From positions 154,344 to 218,343 of the forward strand of contig NZ_CADEFR010000002.1 of NCBI RefSeq assembly GCF_902826655.1: a stretch of DNA of 64,000 bases, written 5' to 3'. Of the stretch, positions 55,028 to 64,000 are shown piece after piece (within the stretch, counting starts at the first letter, position 1; each line of letters starts with the position of its first letter). The notes under the pieces were generated by a model, which was not told where the DNA came from, made no database searches, and saw nothing but the letters and a program-made list of their open reading frames with translations. A program made the translations under genes and the position numbers. This stretch comes from an uncultured Methylibium sp. (lineage in GTDB: Bacteria; Pseudomonadota; Gammaproteobacteria; Burkholderiales; Burkholderiaceae_C).

Positions 55028-56380
55028 ATGTCCTTCAAAGAACTGGGGCTCGCCGAGCCCCTGCTGCAAGCCATTGCCGACGTCGGCTACGACACGCCGA
55101 CACCGATCCAGAAACAGGCGATTCCCGCCGTCCTGCTGGGCGGCGACCTGCTCGCCGGCGCCCAGACCGGCACCGGCAAGACCGCCGGCTTCGTGCTGCC
55201 GATGCTGCACCGCCTGATGGCCAAGCCGGCCGTCAAGGACGCGCGCGGCAAGAGCCCGATCCGCGCGCTGATCCTGACCCCGACCCGCGAGCTCGCGGCC
55301 CAGGTCGAGGAAAGCGTGCGCGTCTACGGCAAGCACGCCAAGCTCACGTCGATGGTGATGTTCGGCGGCGTCGGCATGCAGCCGCAGGTCGACCGCCTGA
55401 AGCGCGGCGTCGACATCCTCGTCGCCACGCCCGGCCGCCTGCTCGACCACCACCAGCAAGGCACGCTGGACATCGGCAAGATCGAGATCTTCGTGCTCGA
55501 CGAGGCCGACCGCATGCTGGACATGGGCTTCATCCACGACATCAAGAAGGTCCTGGCGATCGTCCCGAAGGCCAAGCAGAGCCTGCTGTTCAGCGCCACC
55601 TTCAGCGACGAGATCAAGACCCTGGCCGACCGGCTGTTGAACAGCCCGCAGGTCATCGAGGTGGCGCGCCGCAACACGACCGCCGAGACCATCGCGCAGA
55701 AGCTGCACCCGGTCGACCGCGACAAGAAGAAGGAACTGCTGGCGCACCTGATCAAGCGCCAGGACTGGCACCAGGTGCTGGTGTTCTGCCGCATGAAGCA
55801 CGGCGCCAACCGCCTGACCGACTACCTGAACGACCAGGGCGTCACTGCGATGGCGATCCACGGCAACAAGAGCCAGAGCGCGCGCACCAAGGCGCTGGCC
55901 GACTTCAAGGCCGGCGACCTGCAGGTGCTGGTGGCGACCGACATCGCGGCGCGCGGCATCGACATCGACATGCTGCCCCACGTCGTGAACTTCGAGCTGC
56001 CGAACGTGCCCGAGGACTACGTGCACCGCATCGGCCGCACTGGCCGCGCCGGCGCGCAGGGCGAGGCGATCTCGCTGGTGTGCGTCGACGAGTTCGGCTT
56101 CCTGCGCGACATCGAGAAGCTGATCAAGCGCAGCATCCCGCGCGAGGTGGTGCCGGGCTACGAGCCGGATCCGGGGGCGGTCGCGCAGCCGATCCAGATC
56201 GGCCGCCAGACGCTCAACGGCGGCCTGCGGTCCGGCGCGGGTCGCAGCGGCGGCGGCGCCCGGCCGGGCGGCGGTGGTGGTGGCCGCGGCGGCGATCGCG
56301 GCGCGCGGCCGGCCGGCGCCGGTGGTGGCCGCCCGCGCAGCGGTGGCGGTGGCGGCGGGGGACGCGGCCGGAGCCGCTGA
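55028..56380 (+). CDS. rhlE: DEAD-box RNA helicase RhlE
   Basis: The protein has 450 residues. It has the Q motif [27 protein letters not shown] (45-52), [13 protein letters not shown] (158-161), SAT, and the C-terminal [16 protein letters not shown]. The tail of about 60 residues is glycine/arginine-rich ([18 protein letters not shown]), typical of RhlE. It remodels RNA structure and ribosomal or decay complexes. It has no obvious operon partner. Confidence 0.95.
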   Translation: MSFKELGLAEPLLQAIADVGYDTPTPIQKQAIPAVLLGGDLLAGAQTGTGKTAGFVLPMLHRLMAKPAVKDARGKSPIRALILTPTRELAAQVEESVRVYGKHAKLTSMVMFGGVGMQPQVDRLKRGVDILVATPGRLLDHHQQGTLDIGKIEIFVLDEADRMLDMGFIHDIKKVLAIVPKAKQSLLFSATFSDEIKTLADRLLNSPQVIEVARRNTTAETIAQKLHPVDRDKKKELLAHLIKRQDWHQVLVFCRMKHGANRLTDYLNDQGVTAMAIHGNKSQSARTKALADFKAGDLQVLVATDIAARGIDIDMLPHVVNFELPNVPEDYVHRIGRTGRAGAQGEAISLVCVDEFGFLRDIEKLIKRSIPREVVPGYEPDPGAVAQPIQIGRQTLNGGLRSGAGRSGGGARPGGGGGGRGGDRGARPAGAGGGRPRSGGGGGGGRGRSR

Positions 56381-56505
56381 GCCACGGCGCCGCGCAGCAA
56401 CGGCGCGGCGGCGTTGGCAAGCGACTCTCGCCAACGCACACAGGCATTGCATTTGGACGCGCCTCGACACAGTGTGTCGGTCGGCGCGCTCCTAGAGTGC
56501 AGGCG

Positions 56506-57039
56506 ATGCGATCTGCCTTCGACCTGTCGACCCAATGGAGCACGGCATGGTCCGGCACCGACATCCTGGTGCTGCGCAATGACGCCGAAGTGGACCGGGT
56601 GAGTGCTCCGGACATCCGCCGCATCGTGTTCGTGCAGCCGGTCGAGACCGAAAGCGCCGGAGATCTGTCGTTCGCGCTGGTCGAGCTCGACGACGAGTTC
56701 ATCGTCTTTCCACCCGAGACAGGCTTCGCGGGTCGGGTGAACTTCGAGCGCCAGTCCTTCTGGGCCGCCAAGGCCTGCATCTATTGGGCCGACTCGCTGT
56801 CGGCACGGCTGCCGGGCCACCTGCTGGCGCGCCGCGGCTTCGCGCTCGTCCGGCGCGCTCCCAGCTATGGCCGCGTACCACGCGACGAGCTTCAACCGGT
56901 GCTGGAGCACTGGCTGCTCGAAGGACCGCACAGCTGGGACGAGCGCCGCTGGCAACGCATCCAGCGTTCCCGGCCCTTTGCCCGCATCGACACGACGGTG
57001 CACGTGCCGCCGCCGCAGGCCGGCGCGCCTCAGGGCTGA
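56506..57039 (+). CDS. Hypothetical cytoplasmic protein
   Basis: The protein has 177 residues. I recognise no family. It begins with MRSAFDLSTQWSTAWSGTDILVLRND and contains RRIVFVQPVETESAGDLSFALVELDDEFIVFPPETGF, suggesting a small beta-rich domain. No signal peptide or membrane helix is seen. Codon use matches core genes. A hairpin lies just after its stop. Confidence 0.72.
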   Translation: MRSAFDLSTQWSTAWSGTDILVLRNDAEVDRVSAPDIRRIVFVQPVETESAGDLSFALVELDDEFIVFPPETGFAGRVNFERQSFWAAKACIYWADSLSARLPGHLLARRGFALVRRAPSYGRVPRDELQPVLEHWLLEGPHSWDERRWQRIQRSRPFARIDTTVHVPPPQAGAPQG

Positions 57040-57049
57040 TCGGGGCAAC

Positions 57050-57077
57050 GAGAAACCCGGCCGCAGCCGGGTTTCTC
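57050..57077. terminator. Hairpin terminator between convergent genes
   Basis: A perfect 12-bp stem (GAGAAACCCGGC and GCCGGGTTTCTC) with a CGCA loop lies between the convergent genes ending at 57039 and 57101. There is no long T-tract, so termination efficiency is uncertain. Confidence 0.6.
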
Positions 57078-57100
57078 GGGCCGGCCGCAGGGCCGCGACG

Positions 57101-57307
57101 TCAGGCCGCGGGCTTGGCGGCCTTCTTGGCCTTCTTCTTCTTGGCGACCTTCTTCTCGACCTTCATGTCGGCCTTCTTGTCGACCTTGGCGGCAACTGCC
57201 GGCGCCGCAGGCGCCGCCGGAGCGGCCGGCGCCGCCGGGGCAGCGGCTTGGGCGTAGGCACCCAGCGCAAACATCGAAGCAACGAGACCGGCGATCAGCT
57301 TGTTCAT
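57101..57307 (-). CDS. Small secreted alanine/proline/lysine-rich protein
   Basis: The protein has 68 residues with a signal peptide (LIAGLVASMFALGAYAQ). The mature part consists of AAP repeats followed by a lysine/alanine-rich tail (KKVAKKKKAKKAAKPAA). It resembles small histone-H1-like or envelope-associated low-complexity proteins but has an export signal. The ATG has AGGAG upstream. Function unknown. Confidence 0.7.
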   Translation of the reverse strand: MNKLIAGLVASMFALGAYAQAAAPAAPAAPAAPAAPAVAAKVDKKADMKVEKKVAKKKKAKKAAKPAA

Positions 57308-57439
57308 GAACGAACTCCTCGAGAGGCAGTGACGAGCGGGATGCTCGCCTGCACAACGTCCGCGGACAAGAGCGTGCCGACCATCCGCCGCGCCGGTCAG
57401 CCGGCTGTCAATCAGGACGCGTCCGCGCAGCCCGCCCGG

Positions 57440-58300
57440 TCAGTCGAAGCGCCCGACCCTCAGCCACTTGGTGGCAACCCACTTCTCGCCTTCGAGCACC
57501 GGCGCACCACCATGCAGGCTGCGCGTCACCGGATGCGGGCGGTCGTAGCTGAAGAAGACCGCGTGGCCTTTCAGCGGCGCGACCTCCAGACCGACATCCG
57601 GGAACGTCGTGCCGCCGCCGCGCAGCGGCGTGTTCAGGTAGGTCACGATGGTGGCGACGCGCTGGCCGCCGCGCTTGAGGATGGTCGGCGTGCCGGGCTG
57701 TGCCGGGTCGAAGTAGTCGTAGTGCGGCTTGTACTCGGCGCCAGGCCGGTAGTGCAGGATCTGCAGGCCCTCGCCGTTCTCGAGCGGCCAGTTGACCAGC
57801 GCCGCGAGCCGCGCCTCGAAACGGGCGACGACGGCGTGCTCGCCGCGGTTGAAGAACATGCCGTCGCTGGTGCGGGCCGCGTTGATCTCGCTGTCGCCCG
57901 TCGCGGTATCCACCGTGTGCGAACGTGCCAGCCGCACGCGCGCGAGGTCGACGATCTCGTCGCACTCCTCGTCCGACAGCAGGTTCGAGAACACCACGAC
58001 ACGCGGATCGCGCATCGCCATCACGACCTGCACTTCGCGGTCGTGCGCCCAGAGCGCGACCGGCGAAGCGGCGAGCGCCGGCTCCGGCACGACGTTCGGC
58101 GGCGGCAGGCTGGGGCTCTGCGCGTGCTCCTTCAGCAGACTGGACAGGACGGACTCCAGGACGTCGAGCGCCACGTCCTCCTTCCAGCCGCTGGACTTCA
58201 TCGACTCGAGCAGCGCCTCGGGCCGATGCCCGGCACGCGCCTGCTCGATGATCCAGTCGCGCAGCGCCGGCGTGACATGCTGGGTGGAGGTAGCGCTCAT
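57440..58300 (-). CDS. 2OG-Fe(II) dioxygenase, prolyl 4-hydroxylase-like
   Basis: The protein has 286 residues. The iron ligands fit His193 and Asp195 (PHYDYF) with distal His263 (SLHGGAPV), and Lys273 binds 2-oxoglutarate (EKWVATKW). The preceding RTSDGMFFNRGEHAVVARFE and LQILHYRPGAEYK are typical of the P4Hc domain. The N-terminal about 90 residues are unassigned. Bacterial members hydroxylate proline in proteins; the target is unknown. Confidence 0.88.
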   Translation of the reverse strand: MSATSTQHVTPALRDWIIEQARAGHRPEALLESMKSSGWKEDVALDVLESVLSSLLKEHAQSPSLPPPNVVPEPALAASPVALWAHDREVQVVMAMRDPRVVVFSNLLSDEECDEIVDLARVRLARSHTVDTATGDSEINAARTSDGMFFNRGEHAVVARFEARLAALVNWPLENGEGLQILHYRPGAEYKPHYDYFDPAQPGTPTILKRGGQRVATIVTYLNTPLRGGGTTFPDVGLEVAPLKGHAVFFSYDRPHPVTRSLHGGAPVLEGEKWVATKWLRVGRFD

Positions 58301-58460
58301 GACGGAGTCGGTGGGACGAACGGGCGCCAAGCGTACCAGCGCGCCCAGGCAAGACCGAGGCCCACCGGCCGGCGGATTCAAGTCGATACAAGCAGGCCGC
58401 CGCCGCCGGGCCTCAGGTTCACGATGCAGGAAGCACCCGAACCGAGCGAGAATCCACGCT

Positions 58461-59228
58461 ATGAAACGCACTGAGGGCCAGACCCCGACGATCCAGGTGA
58501 TGGAGCGCATGTTCTCGCTGCTGAACGTGCTGGCTGCCCATCCCGACCCGGTGTCGCTCAAGCATGTGAGCGAACAGACCGGCCTGCATCCGTCGACCGC
58601 GCATCGCATCCTCAACGACCTGGCGATCGGCCGCTTCGTCGACCGACCCGAGGCCGGCAGCTACCGGCTGGGCATGCGACTGCTCGAACTGGGCAACCTG
58701 GTGAAGGCTCGCCTGGACGTGCGCGACGCGGCGCTGGGACCGATGCGGGAGCTCCACAAGCTGACTCATCAGCCGGTCAACCTGTCGATGCGCCAGGGCG
58801 ACGAGATCGTCTACATCGAGCGCACCTACAGCGAGCGCTCCGGCATGCAGGTCGTGCGCGCGGTCGGCGGACGCGCTCCGCTGCACCTCACCTCGGTCGG
58901 CAAGCTCTTTCTCGCTCACGACGATGCGCCGCGCGTCCGCGCCTACGCCACGCGCACGGGCCTGGCCGGCCACACCCGCAACAGCATCACCGACCTGGCG
59001 GTGCTGGAGCGCGAACTGGCAAAGGTGCTGCAGTACGGCAGCGCCCGGGACAACGAGGAACTGGAACTGGGCGTGCGCTGCATGGCCGCCGGCATCTTCG
59101 ACGACCAGAGCAAGCTCATCGCGGGTTTGTCGATCTCGGCGCCCGCCGACCGCCTCGAGGAGGCCTGGCTCGAGCGACTGCGCGCGACGGCCGCCCAGAT
59201 TTCATCGGCGCTGGGGCACCGCGGCTGA
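58461..59228 (+). CDS. IclR-family transcriptional regulator
   Basis: The protein has 255 residues. An N-terminal winged helix-turn-helix (QVMERMFSLLNVLAAHPDPVSLKHVSEQTGLHPSTAHRIL) is followed by the IclR effector domain (GRAPLHLTSVGKLFLAHDD, AGIFDDQSKLIAGLSISAP). It diverges from the dioxygenase gene, so that gene could be a target, but this is inference. Confidence 0.93.
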   Translation: MKRTEGQTPTIQVMERMFSLLNVLAAHPDPVSLKHVSEQTGLHPSTAHRILNDLAIGRFVDRPEAGSYRLGMRLLELGNLVKARLDVRDAALGPMRELHKLTHQPVNLSMRQGDEIVYIERTYSERSGMQVVRAVGGRAPLHLTSVGKLFLAHDDAPRVRAYATRTGLAGHTRNSITDLAVLERELAKVLQYGSARDNEELELGVRCMAAGIFDDQSKLIAGLSISAPADRLEEAWLERLRATAAQISSALGHRG

Positions 59229-59248
59229 AGCCGCGGCGATCGACCAAC

Positions 59249-60268
59249 TCAGGAAGCGAGTTGCAGCGCGGCCGCGCCGCGCACGGCCGGCGGTGCGATC
59301 TCCGGGGCCGGGGCGGCTTCGATCCAGTGGCGAACGCGCTCGGCGTCGCCCAGCCGCGAGTACTTGCCGGTGGAATCGAGGAACACCATGATCAGCTTGC
59401 GGCCTGCGAGCTGTGCCTGCATCACGAGGCAACGGCCGGCCTCGACGATGTAGCCGGTCTTCTGAAGGCCGATATCCCAGGACGGGTTCTGCACGAGGCG
59501 ATTGGTGTTGCGGTACTGCAGTGTGCGGCGCCCGACGGCGACGCTGTACTCGTGCGAGGTCGAGAGTTCTCGGATCAGCGGATGCTCGTAGGCGACCCCG
59601 ACCAGCGCGGCGAGGTCGCGCGCGCTCGATTGATTGCGGCTCGACAGGCCGGTCGGTTCGACGTAGCGGGTGTCGCCCATGCCGAGCAGCGCCGCCTTGG
59701 CGTTCATCGCCGACACGAAGGCTGCCATGCCACCCGGATGATGGCGGCCCAGCGCATGGGCAGCACGGTTCTCCGAGGCCATCAGCGCCAGGTGCAGCAT
59801 CTCTTCGCGGGTCAGGCGCGTGCCGACGGCCAGGCGCGAGCCGCTGCCCTTCTCCATGTCCACGTCGTCCTGCGTGATCGACAGCATCTCGTCGAGCGGA
59901 GCGCCCGACTCGAGGACGACGACCGAGGTCATCAGCTTGGTCAGCGAGGCGATCGGCAGCACGGCCTGCGAGTTCTTGTTCAGCAGGACTTCCTGCGTGT
60001 CCTGGTCCACCACCAGCGCGACGCTGGAGCGCAGGTCCAGCGGATCCTCGGTCCGGCGCAAGCCGACCAGTTCACCGACCGAAGGCCGGGCGATCACGAT
60101 CCGCCTGGTCTTGGATTTGGCTTTCGCCTTGGGCTTGCCGCTGGAGATGGACGCGCTCTTGCGCTTGGTGGCTGCGTCGGCACTGGGGGTCGCCAGCCCG
60201 AGCGCCAGCACGGCCATCAAGCCGGCCATCGCCAAACGCCATCTGAACACTGGAAACAGATTCAACAC
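59249..60268 (-). CDS. pbpG: D-alanyl-D-alanine endopeptidase PbpG-like (S11)
   Basis: The protein has 339 residues from the GTG at 60268, preceded by a G-rich site; ATGs further in (60229) or upstream (60328) are possible. A signal peptide is followed by a Lys/Arg-rich stretch, then the S11 motifs SLTK (Ser108, Lys111), SEN and KTG. It cleaves D,D-crosslinks in peptidoglycan. The upstream part overlaps the leuA terminator region, so its promoter likely lies within 60269-60330. Confidence 0.88.
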   Translation of the reverse strand: MLNLFPVFRWRLAMAGLMAVLALGLATPSADAATKRKSASISSGKPKAKAKSKTRRIVIARPSVGELVGLRRTEDPLDLRSSVALVVDQDTQEVLLNKNSQAVLPIASLTKLMTSVVVLESGAPLDEMLSITQDDVDMEKGSGSRLAVGTRLTREEMLHLALMASENRAAHALGRHHPGGMAAFVSAMNAKAALLGMGDTRYVEPTGLSSRNQSSARDLAALVGVAYEHPLIRELSTSHEYSVAVGRRTLQYRNTNRLVQNPSWDIGLQKTGYIVEAGRCLVMQAQLAGRKLIMVFLDSTGKYSRLGDAERVRHWIEAAPAPEIAPPAVRGAAALQLAS

Positions 60269-60308
60269 GTGGTCCCCCACCCGATCGGGCCGGAGTCTAG
60301 GGTAAAGG

Positions 60309-60340
60309 AAAAAAGCGCGCAAGATCAAAAACTTACGCGC
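60309..60340 (-). terminator. Rho-independent terminator of leuA
   Basis: On the minus strand GCGCGTAAG and CTTGCGCGC form a 9-bp stem with one G-T pair and an 8-base loop. Six T's follow directly. It lies 36 bases after the leuA stop and is a classic intrinsic terminator. Confidence 0.85.
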
Positions 60341-60375
60341 TCTTCCTCAATTCCACGTGAAGAATGCCTCAGGTG

Positions 60376-61917
60376 TCAGCCCTGGGCGGCGACGCGCTCG
60401 TTCTTGCTGTGCAGCTTGTTCAGGGCCGACAGATAGGCCTTGGCCGACGCCACCACGATGTCGGGATCGGCTCCCACGCCGTTCACGACCCGTCCACCGT
60501 GCTGAAGCCTGACCGTGACCTCGCCCTGGGATTCTGTCGAGCCGCTGGTGATGGCATTGACCGAATAGAGCAGCATTTCCGCGCCGGTTTGCAGCTTCGA
60601 CTCGATGGCCTTCAGGCTGGCGTCGACCGGGCCGTTGCCGTCGCTCTCGGCGTGGAACTCGCTGTCGCCGACGGTAAAGGCCACGCGTGCGTGCGGTCGC
60701 TCTCCGGTCGCCGACTGCTGCTCGAGCGACAGCAGGCGGTAGGTCTCCTGCTCGTGCGTGACGCTCTCGTCACCGACGAGGGCGATGATGTCCTCGTCGA
60801 AGATGTCGCTCTTGCGGTCGGCCAGGTCCTTGAAGCGCGCGAAGGCCGCGTTGATGTCGCTCTCGCTCTCGAGCTCGATGCCGAGCTCCTGCAGGCGCTG
60901 CTTGAAGGCGTTGCGACCGCTGAGCTTGCCCAGGACGATCTTGTTGGCGCTCCAGCCCACGTCCTCGGCGCGCATGATCTCGTAGGTGTCGCGGGCCTTC
61001 AGCACGCCGTCCTGGTGGATCCCGCTGGCATGCGCAAAGGCGTTCGCGCCGACCACGGCCTTGTTGGGCTGCACGATGAAGCCGGTGGTCTGTGACACCA
61101 GCCGCGAGGCCGGCACGATCTGTGTGGCGTCGATGTTCACGTCGAGGCCGAAGTGGTCGCGGCGCGTGCGCACCGCCATGACGACCTCCTCCAGCGAGCA
61201 GTTGCCCGCGCGCTCGCCCAGGCCGTTGATGGTGCACTCGACCTGGCGCGCACCACCCAGCTTGACGCCGGCCAGCGAGTTGGCAACCGCCATGCCCAGA
61301 TCGTTGTGGCAATGCACCGACCAGACCGCCTTGTCCGAGTTGGGCACACGCTCGCGCAGGTGGCGGATGAACTGCCCATAGAGCTCGGGCACCGCGTAGC
61401 CGACGGTGTCGGGGATATTGATGGTCGTCGCACCTTCCGTGATCACGGCCTCGAGCACGCGGCACAGGAAGTCCGGGTCGCTGCGATAGCCGTCCTCGGG
61501 CGAAAACTCGATGTCGTCGCGCAGATTGCGCGCGAAGCGGATCGACAACCGGGCCTGCTCCAGCACCTGCTCGCGTGTCATGCGCAGCTTCTTCTCCATG
61601 TGGAGTTCACTGGTCGCGATGAAGGTGTGGATGCGCGCGCGACTGGCGCCCCGCAGGGCTTCGGCGGCTCGCGAGATGTCTCGGTCGTTGGCGCGTGCCA
61701 GCGAGCACACCGTCGACTCCTTGATGACATCGGCGATCGCCTTCACGGCCTCGAAGTCGCCATTGCTCGACGCCGCGAATCCGGCCTCGATCACGTCGAC
61801 CCGCAGGCGCTCCAGCTGACGCGCGATGCGCAGCTTCTCGTCCTTGGTCATCGAGGCACCGGGCGACTGCTCGCCGTCACGCAAGGTCGTGTCGAAGATG
61901 ATCAGCTTGTCGGACAT
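60376..61917 (-). CDS. leuA: 2-Isopropylmalate synthase
   Basis: The protein has 513 residues, the bacterial long form with a regulatory domain. It has the motif [17 protein letters not shown], the metal site [17 protein letters not shown], and a C-terminal leucine-binding domain ([19 protein letters not shown] in the reading frame, with [20 protein letters not shown]). It condenses acetyl-CoA with 2-oxoisovalerate, the first step of leucine synthesis, and is feedback-inhibited by leucine. A leader peptide and attenuator precede it. The leader, pssA, psd and ilvC lie upstream on the same strand. Confidence 0.96.
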   Translation of the reverse strand: MSDKLIIFDTTLRDGEQSPGASMTKDEKLRIARQLERLRVDVIEAGFAASSNGDFEAVKAIADVIKESTVCSLARANDRDISRAAEALRGASRARIHTFIATSELHMEKKLRMTREQVLEQARLSIRFARNLRDDIEFSPEDGYRSDPDFLCRVLEAVITEGATTINIPDTVGYAVPELYGQFIRHLRERVPNSDKAVWSVHCHNDLGMAVANSLAGVKLGGARQVECTINGLGERAGNCSLEEVVMAVRTRRDHFGLDVNIDATQIVPASRLVSQTTGFIVQPNKAVVGANAFAHASGIHQDGVLKARDTYEIMRAEDVGWSANKIVLGKLSGRNAFKQRLQELGIELESESDINAAFARFKDLADRKSDIFDEDIIALVGDESVTHEQETYRLLSLEQQSATGERPHARVAFTVGDSEFHAESDGNGPVDASLKAIESKLQTGAEMLLYSVNAITSGSTESQGEVTVRLQHGGRVVNGVGADPDIVVASAKAYLSALNKLHSKNERVAAQG

Positions 61918-61940
61918 GGGACTCTCCAGCGATTGGCAGG

Positions 61941-61980
61941 AACAAAAACAAACGGCCCGGGCGGGATGCGCGCGGGCCGT
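61941..61980 (-). terminator. Attenuator (intrinsic terminator) in the leuA leader
   Basis: On the minus strand ACGGCCCG and CGGGCCGT form an 8-bp stem with a 13-base loop, followed by TTGTTTTTGTT, ending 23 bases before the leuA ATG. A segment of the leader gene (62011-62018) is perfectly complementary over 8 bases to 61967-61974. That target includes two bases of the stem, giving a possible competing antiterminator helix. Confidence 0.75.
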
Positions 61981-62006
61981 GGATGCAGGACGTGGGACGT
62001 GTGCAG

Positions 62007-62066
62007 TCAGCGCGCGCAGGGCACTCCTAGAAGTAGCAGCAGCGAGGACTGGGCACGAAACAACAT
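62007..62066 (-). CDS. leuL: leuA leader peptide (leucine attenuation)
   Basis: The 19-residue peptide [19 protein letters not shown] contains five consecutive leucine codons, CTG CTG CTA CTT CTA, including rare CTA and CTT, plus TTG at position two. It is followed by the attenuator hairpin and leuA. When charged tRNA-Leu is scarce, ribosomes would stall on these codons and favour the antiterminator. No ribosome-binding site precedes the ATG, and a -10 element ends 7 bases before it, so a leaderless start is possible. Too short to be found by homology; the codon run is the evidence. Confidence 0.85.
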   Translation of the reverse strand: MLFRAQSSLLLLLGVPCAR

Positions 62067-62072
62067 GGTTTC

Positions 62073-62081
62073 AATATAGCA
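62073..62081 (-). promoter_or_regulatory. Extended -10 promoter element before the leader peptide
   Basis: On the minus strand TGCTATATT has an extended -10 (TG, one base, TATATT). Its end is 7 bases upstream of the leader ATG, which would put the transcription start at or next to that ATG. No good -35 is seen. Read-through from pssA is the alternative. Confidence 0.4.
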
Positions 62082-62099
62082 CGGCCGGGCGGCGGCGCG

Positions 62100-62948
62100 T
62101 CAGCGATGCAAGCCTTCTTCGTCGGGCTCCGTGGTCGACGTCGCGATCACGCTGACCGGCTTGCCCTGGGTCTTCCGCCACGCATAGACCGCATACCCCG
62201 ACACGCCGTAGCAGATGAACAGGCTGAACAACACCAGCGGTGGATGCAGGTTGATGACCGCGATGAACAGCGCGATCGCCACGATCACGATGAAAGGCAC
62301 GGTCCGCTTGAAACTCACGTCCTTGAAACTGTAGAAAGGAACGTTCGTCACCATCGTCAGGCCGGCATACAGGGTGAACGCGAACGCCAGCCAAGCCAGC
62401 CAGTCGGTGCCGCCGCTCCCCTTGAAGCCGGCATCGTCCATCAGCCAGATGAACCCCACCACCAGCGCCGCCGCGGCCGGGCTGGGCAAGCCCTGGAAGA
62501 AGCGCTTGTCGACCACGCCGATGTTGGTATTGAACCGGGCGAGCCGCAAGGCCGCGCACGAGCAATAGACGAAGGCCGCGATCCAGCCCCAGCGCCCGAG
62601 TCCCTTGAGCGCCCACTCGTAGACGATCAGCGCCGGCGCCGCGCCGAATGACACCATGTCCGAGAGGCTGTCCATCTGCTCCCCGAAGGCGCTCTGCGTG
62701 TTGGTCATCCGCGCCACGCGCCCATCCAGGCTGTCGAGCACCATCGCGCAGAACACACCGATCGCCGCCTGCTCGAAGCGGTCGTTCATCGCCATCACGA
62801 TGGCGTAGAAGCCGCCGAACAGTGCTGCCAGCGTGAACAGGTTCGGCAGGATGTAGATGCCCTTGCGTCGCGGACGCGGCACGGGCGGCTCGTCGACGTC
62901 ATCGTGCGCGGCATCGCCGCCGCGGTCGTCGTGCGTTCCGTCGTGCAT
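62100..62948 (-). CDS. pssA: CDP-diacylglycerol-serine O-phosphatidyltransferase
   Basis: The protein has 282 residues from the ATG at 62948. The CDP-alcohol phosphotransferase motif is complete: LDSLDGRVARM, then FGEQMDSLSDMV. Several membrane helices follow (LYAGLTMVTNVPFY, FIVIVAIALFIAVINL). It makes phosphatidylserine, which the psd product decarboxylates. Psd lies seven bases upstream on the same strand. The N-terminal 30 residues are acidic and unstructured. Confidence 0.95.
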   Translation of the reverse strand: MHDGTHDDRGGDAAHDDVDEPPVPRPRRKGIYILPNLFTLAALFGGFYAIVMAMNDRFEQAAIGVFCAMVLDSLDGRVARMTNTQSAFGEQMDSLSDMVSFGAAPALIVYEWALKGLGRWGWIAAFVYCSCAALRLARFNTNIGVVDKRFFQGLPSPAAAALVVGFIWLMDDAGFKGSGGTDWLAWLAFAFTLYAGLTMVTNVPFYSFKDVSFKRTVPFIVIVAIALFIAVINLHPPLVLFSLFICYGVSGYAVYAWRKTQGKPVSVIATSTTEPDEEGLHR

Positions 62949-62955
62949 GGTCACG

Positions 62956-63597
62956 TCAGCCCGGCAGGATTGCCAGCACCGTTGAAGTCGCGGACACCGT
63001 ATCGCCCGCCGCGACACGCGGCGTCGCTTCGGGAGGCAGGTAGACGTCGACGCGCGAGCCGAAGCGGATGAAGCCGTAGCGCTGACCGCGCGTCAGCACG
63101 TCGCCGGTCTTGACGTAACACAGGATGCGCCGGGCGACCAGCCCGGCCACCTGCACCAGCGTGATCGTGTGCCCGCCCGCAGAGATCACGATCGCGTTGC
63201 GTTCGTTCTCCGTCGACGCCTTGTCCAGATCGGCGTTGACGAACTTGCCTGGAAAGTACTGGACTTTCTGCACCGTGCCGTCGACGCTGGAACGGTTGCT
63301 GTGCACGTTGAAGACGTTCATGAACACGCTGATCAGCAGCGCGTCGCGATCCGCATAGGGATCCCGCACTTTCTCGATCTTCACGATCCGGCCGTCGGCG
63401 GGTGACAAGACGGCGCCCGCCTCGCTCGGCACCGCACGCGGCGGGTCGCGGAAGAACTGCACGACGAAAGCCAGCGCCAGCCAGCACAGCAGGGCCAGCA
63501 CGGCAGGCAGGAAGAACGAGGCGAAGACGGCGACGAAGAAGGCAATGGCAATGAAAGGCCAGCCTTCCTTGGCAAGGATGGGATGCGGATAGTCCAT
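62956..63597 (-). CDS. psd: Phosphatidylserine decarboxylase (short, archaeal-type)
   Basis: The protein has 213 residues. A membrane segment ([23 protein letters not shown]) is followed by [26 protein letters not shown] and [13 protein letters not shown]. Self-cleavage between Gly180 and Ser181 should produce the pyruvoyl cofactor. It converts phosphatidylserine to phosphatidylethanolamine. It precedes pssA in a likely operon. Confidence 0.94.
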   Translation of the reverse strand: MDYPHPILAKEGWPFIAIAFFVAVFASFFLPAVLALLCWLALAFVVQFFRDPPRAVPSEAGAVLSPADGRIVKIEKVRDPYADRDALLISVFMNVFNVHSNRSSVDGTVQKVQYFPGKFVNADLDKASTENERNAIVISAGGHTITLVQVAGLVARRILCYVKTGDVLTRGQRYGFIRFGSRVDVYLPPEATPRVAAGDTVSATSTVLAILPG

Positions 63598-63680
63598 GGG
63601 CGCGAAGGATACCGCAGCGACTCGACGAAAAAGGCCGCGCGCCTCACGGCGTCGCGGCCTCGATCCGGCGTGCTCGCGGC

Positions 63681-64000
<320 letters not shown>

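Noticed and set aside
57180-57245. GC-rich tandem repeat as a separate satellite
   Set aside because: It simply encodes the AAP repeats of the small secreted protein and is annotated there.

Overview
The window reads as chromosomal DNA of a GC-rich betaproteobacterium of the order Burkholderiales, in the Rubrivivax/Leptothrix/Methylibium neighbourhood. This rests on the gene order ilvC-psd-pssA-leuA, the ntrBC-glnA cluster, LytTR and EttA neighbours, and the codon use. The species cannot be fixed from the sequence alone.

Bases 1 to about 33,190 look like the right-hand part of an integrative conjugative element, or a related genomic island. Bases 1-9970, all on the minus strand, hold a tightly overlapping anti-phage operon. 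In transcription order it is: SNF2-type helicase, KwaA-like membrane protein, KwaB-like (DUF4868) protein, type III-like adenine methyltransferase (Mod), DUF1016 PDDEXK nuclease, and type III restriction helicase/nuclease (Res, cut by the left edge). Five of the six genes start within, or one base from, the end of the gene before. A Kiwa pair is thus built into what otherwise looks like an SNF2-assisted type III restriction-modification system.

An intergenic region (9971-10296) with a LexA-like palindrome separates this operon from a divergent plus-strand block (10297-31218). That block is a nearly complete F/SXT-type mating-pair-formation system: lytic transglycosylase, OmpA-like lipoprotein, pilin, TraL, E, K, B, DsbC, TraV, TraC, TrbI, an S26 peptidase, TraW, TraU, TrbC, TraN, TraF, TraH and TraG, plus three small unknowns. 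No relaxase, coupling protein or integrase is seen here; if the element is complete they lie to the left of base 1. The element's right edge carries a small membrane protein and a MbcA/ParS-like antitoxin with RES toxin, whose promoter has operator-like repeats. A 34-codon basic ORF then overlaps the start of xthA, which I take as the approximate element/chromosome boundary.

Bases 33,289-64,000 are ordinary core genome. In order: exonuclease III; a DUF3617 protein; NtrC, NtrB, a DUF4124 protein and glutamine synthetase; a CinA-like protein, EI24 protein, fatty acid hydroxylase, polysaccharide deacetylase and beta-propeller protein; a ROK kinase; a LytS/LytR-type two-component pair; a zinc metalloprotease lipoprotein; EttA; a SoxYZ-SoxC-SoxD sulfur or sulfite unit without SoxXAB; an RhlE helicase; small secreted proteins; a prolyl-4-hydroxylase-like dioxygenase; an IclR regulator; a PbpG-type peptidase; and leuA, pssA, psd and ilvC.

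The leuA upstream region carries a clear transcription attenuator. A 19-residue leader peptide with five consecutive leucine codons is followed by a GC hairpin and T-rich tract directly before leuA, and the leader may be translated without an untranslated 5' end.
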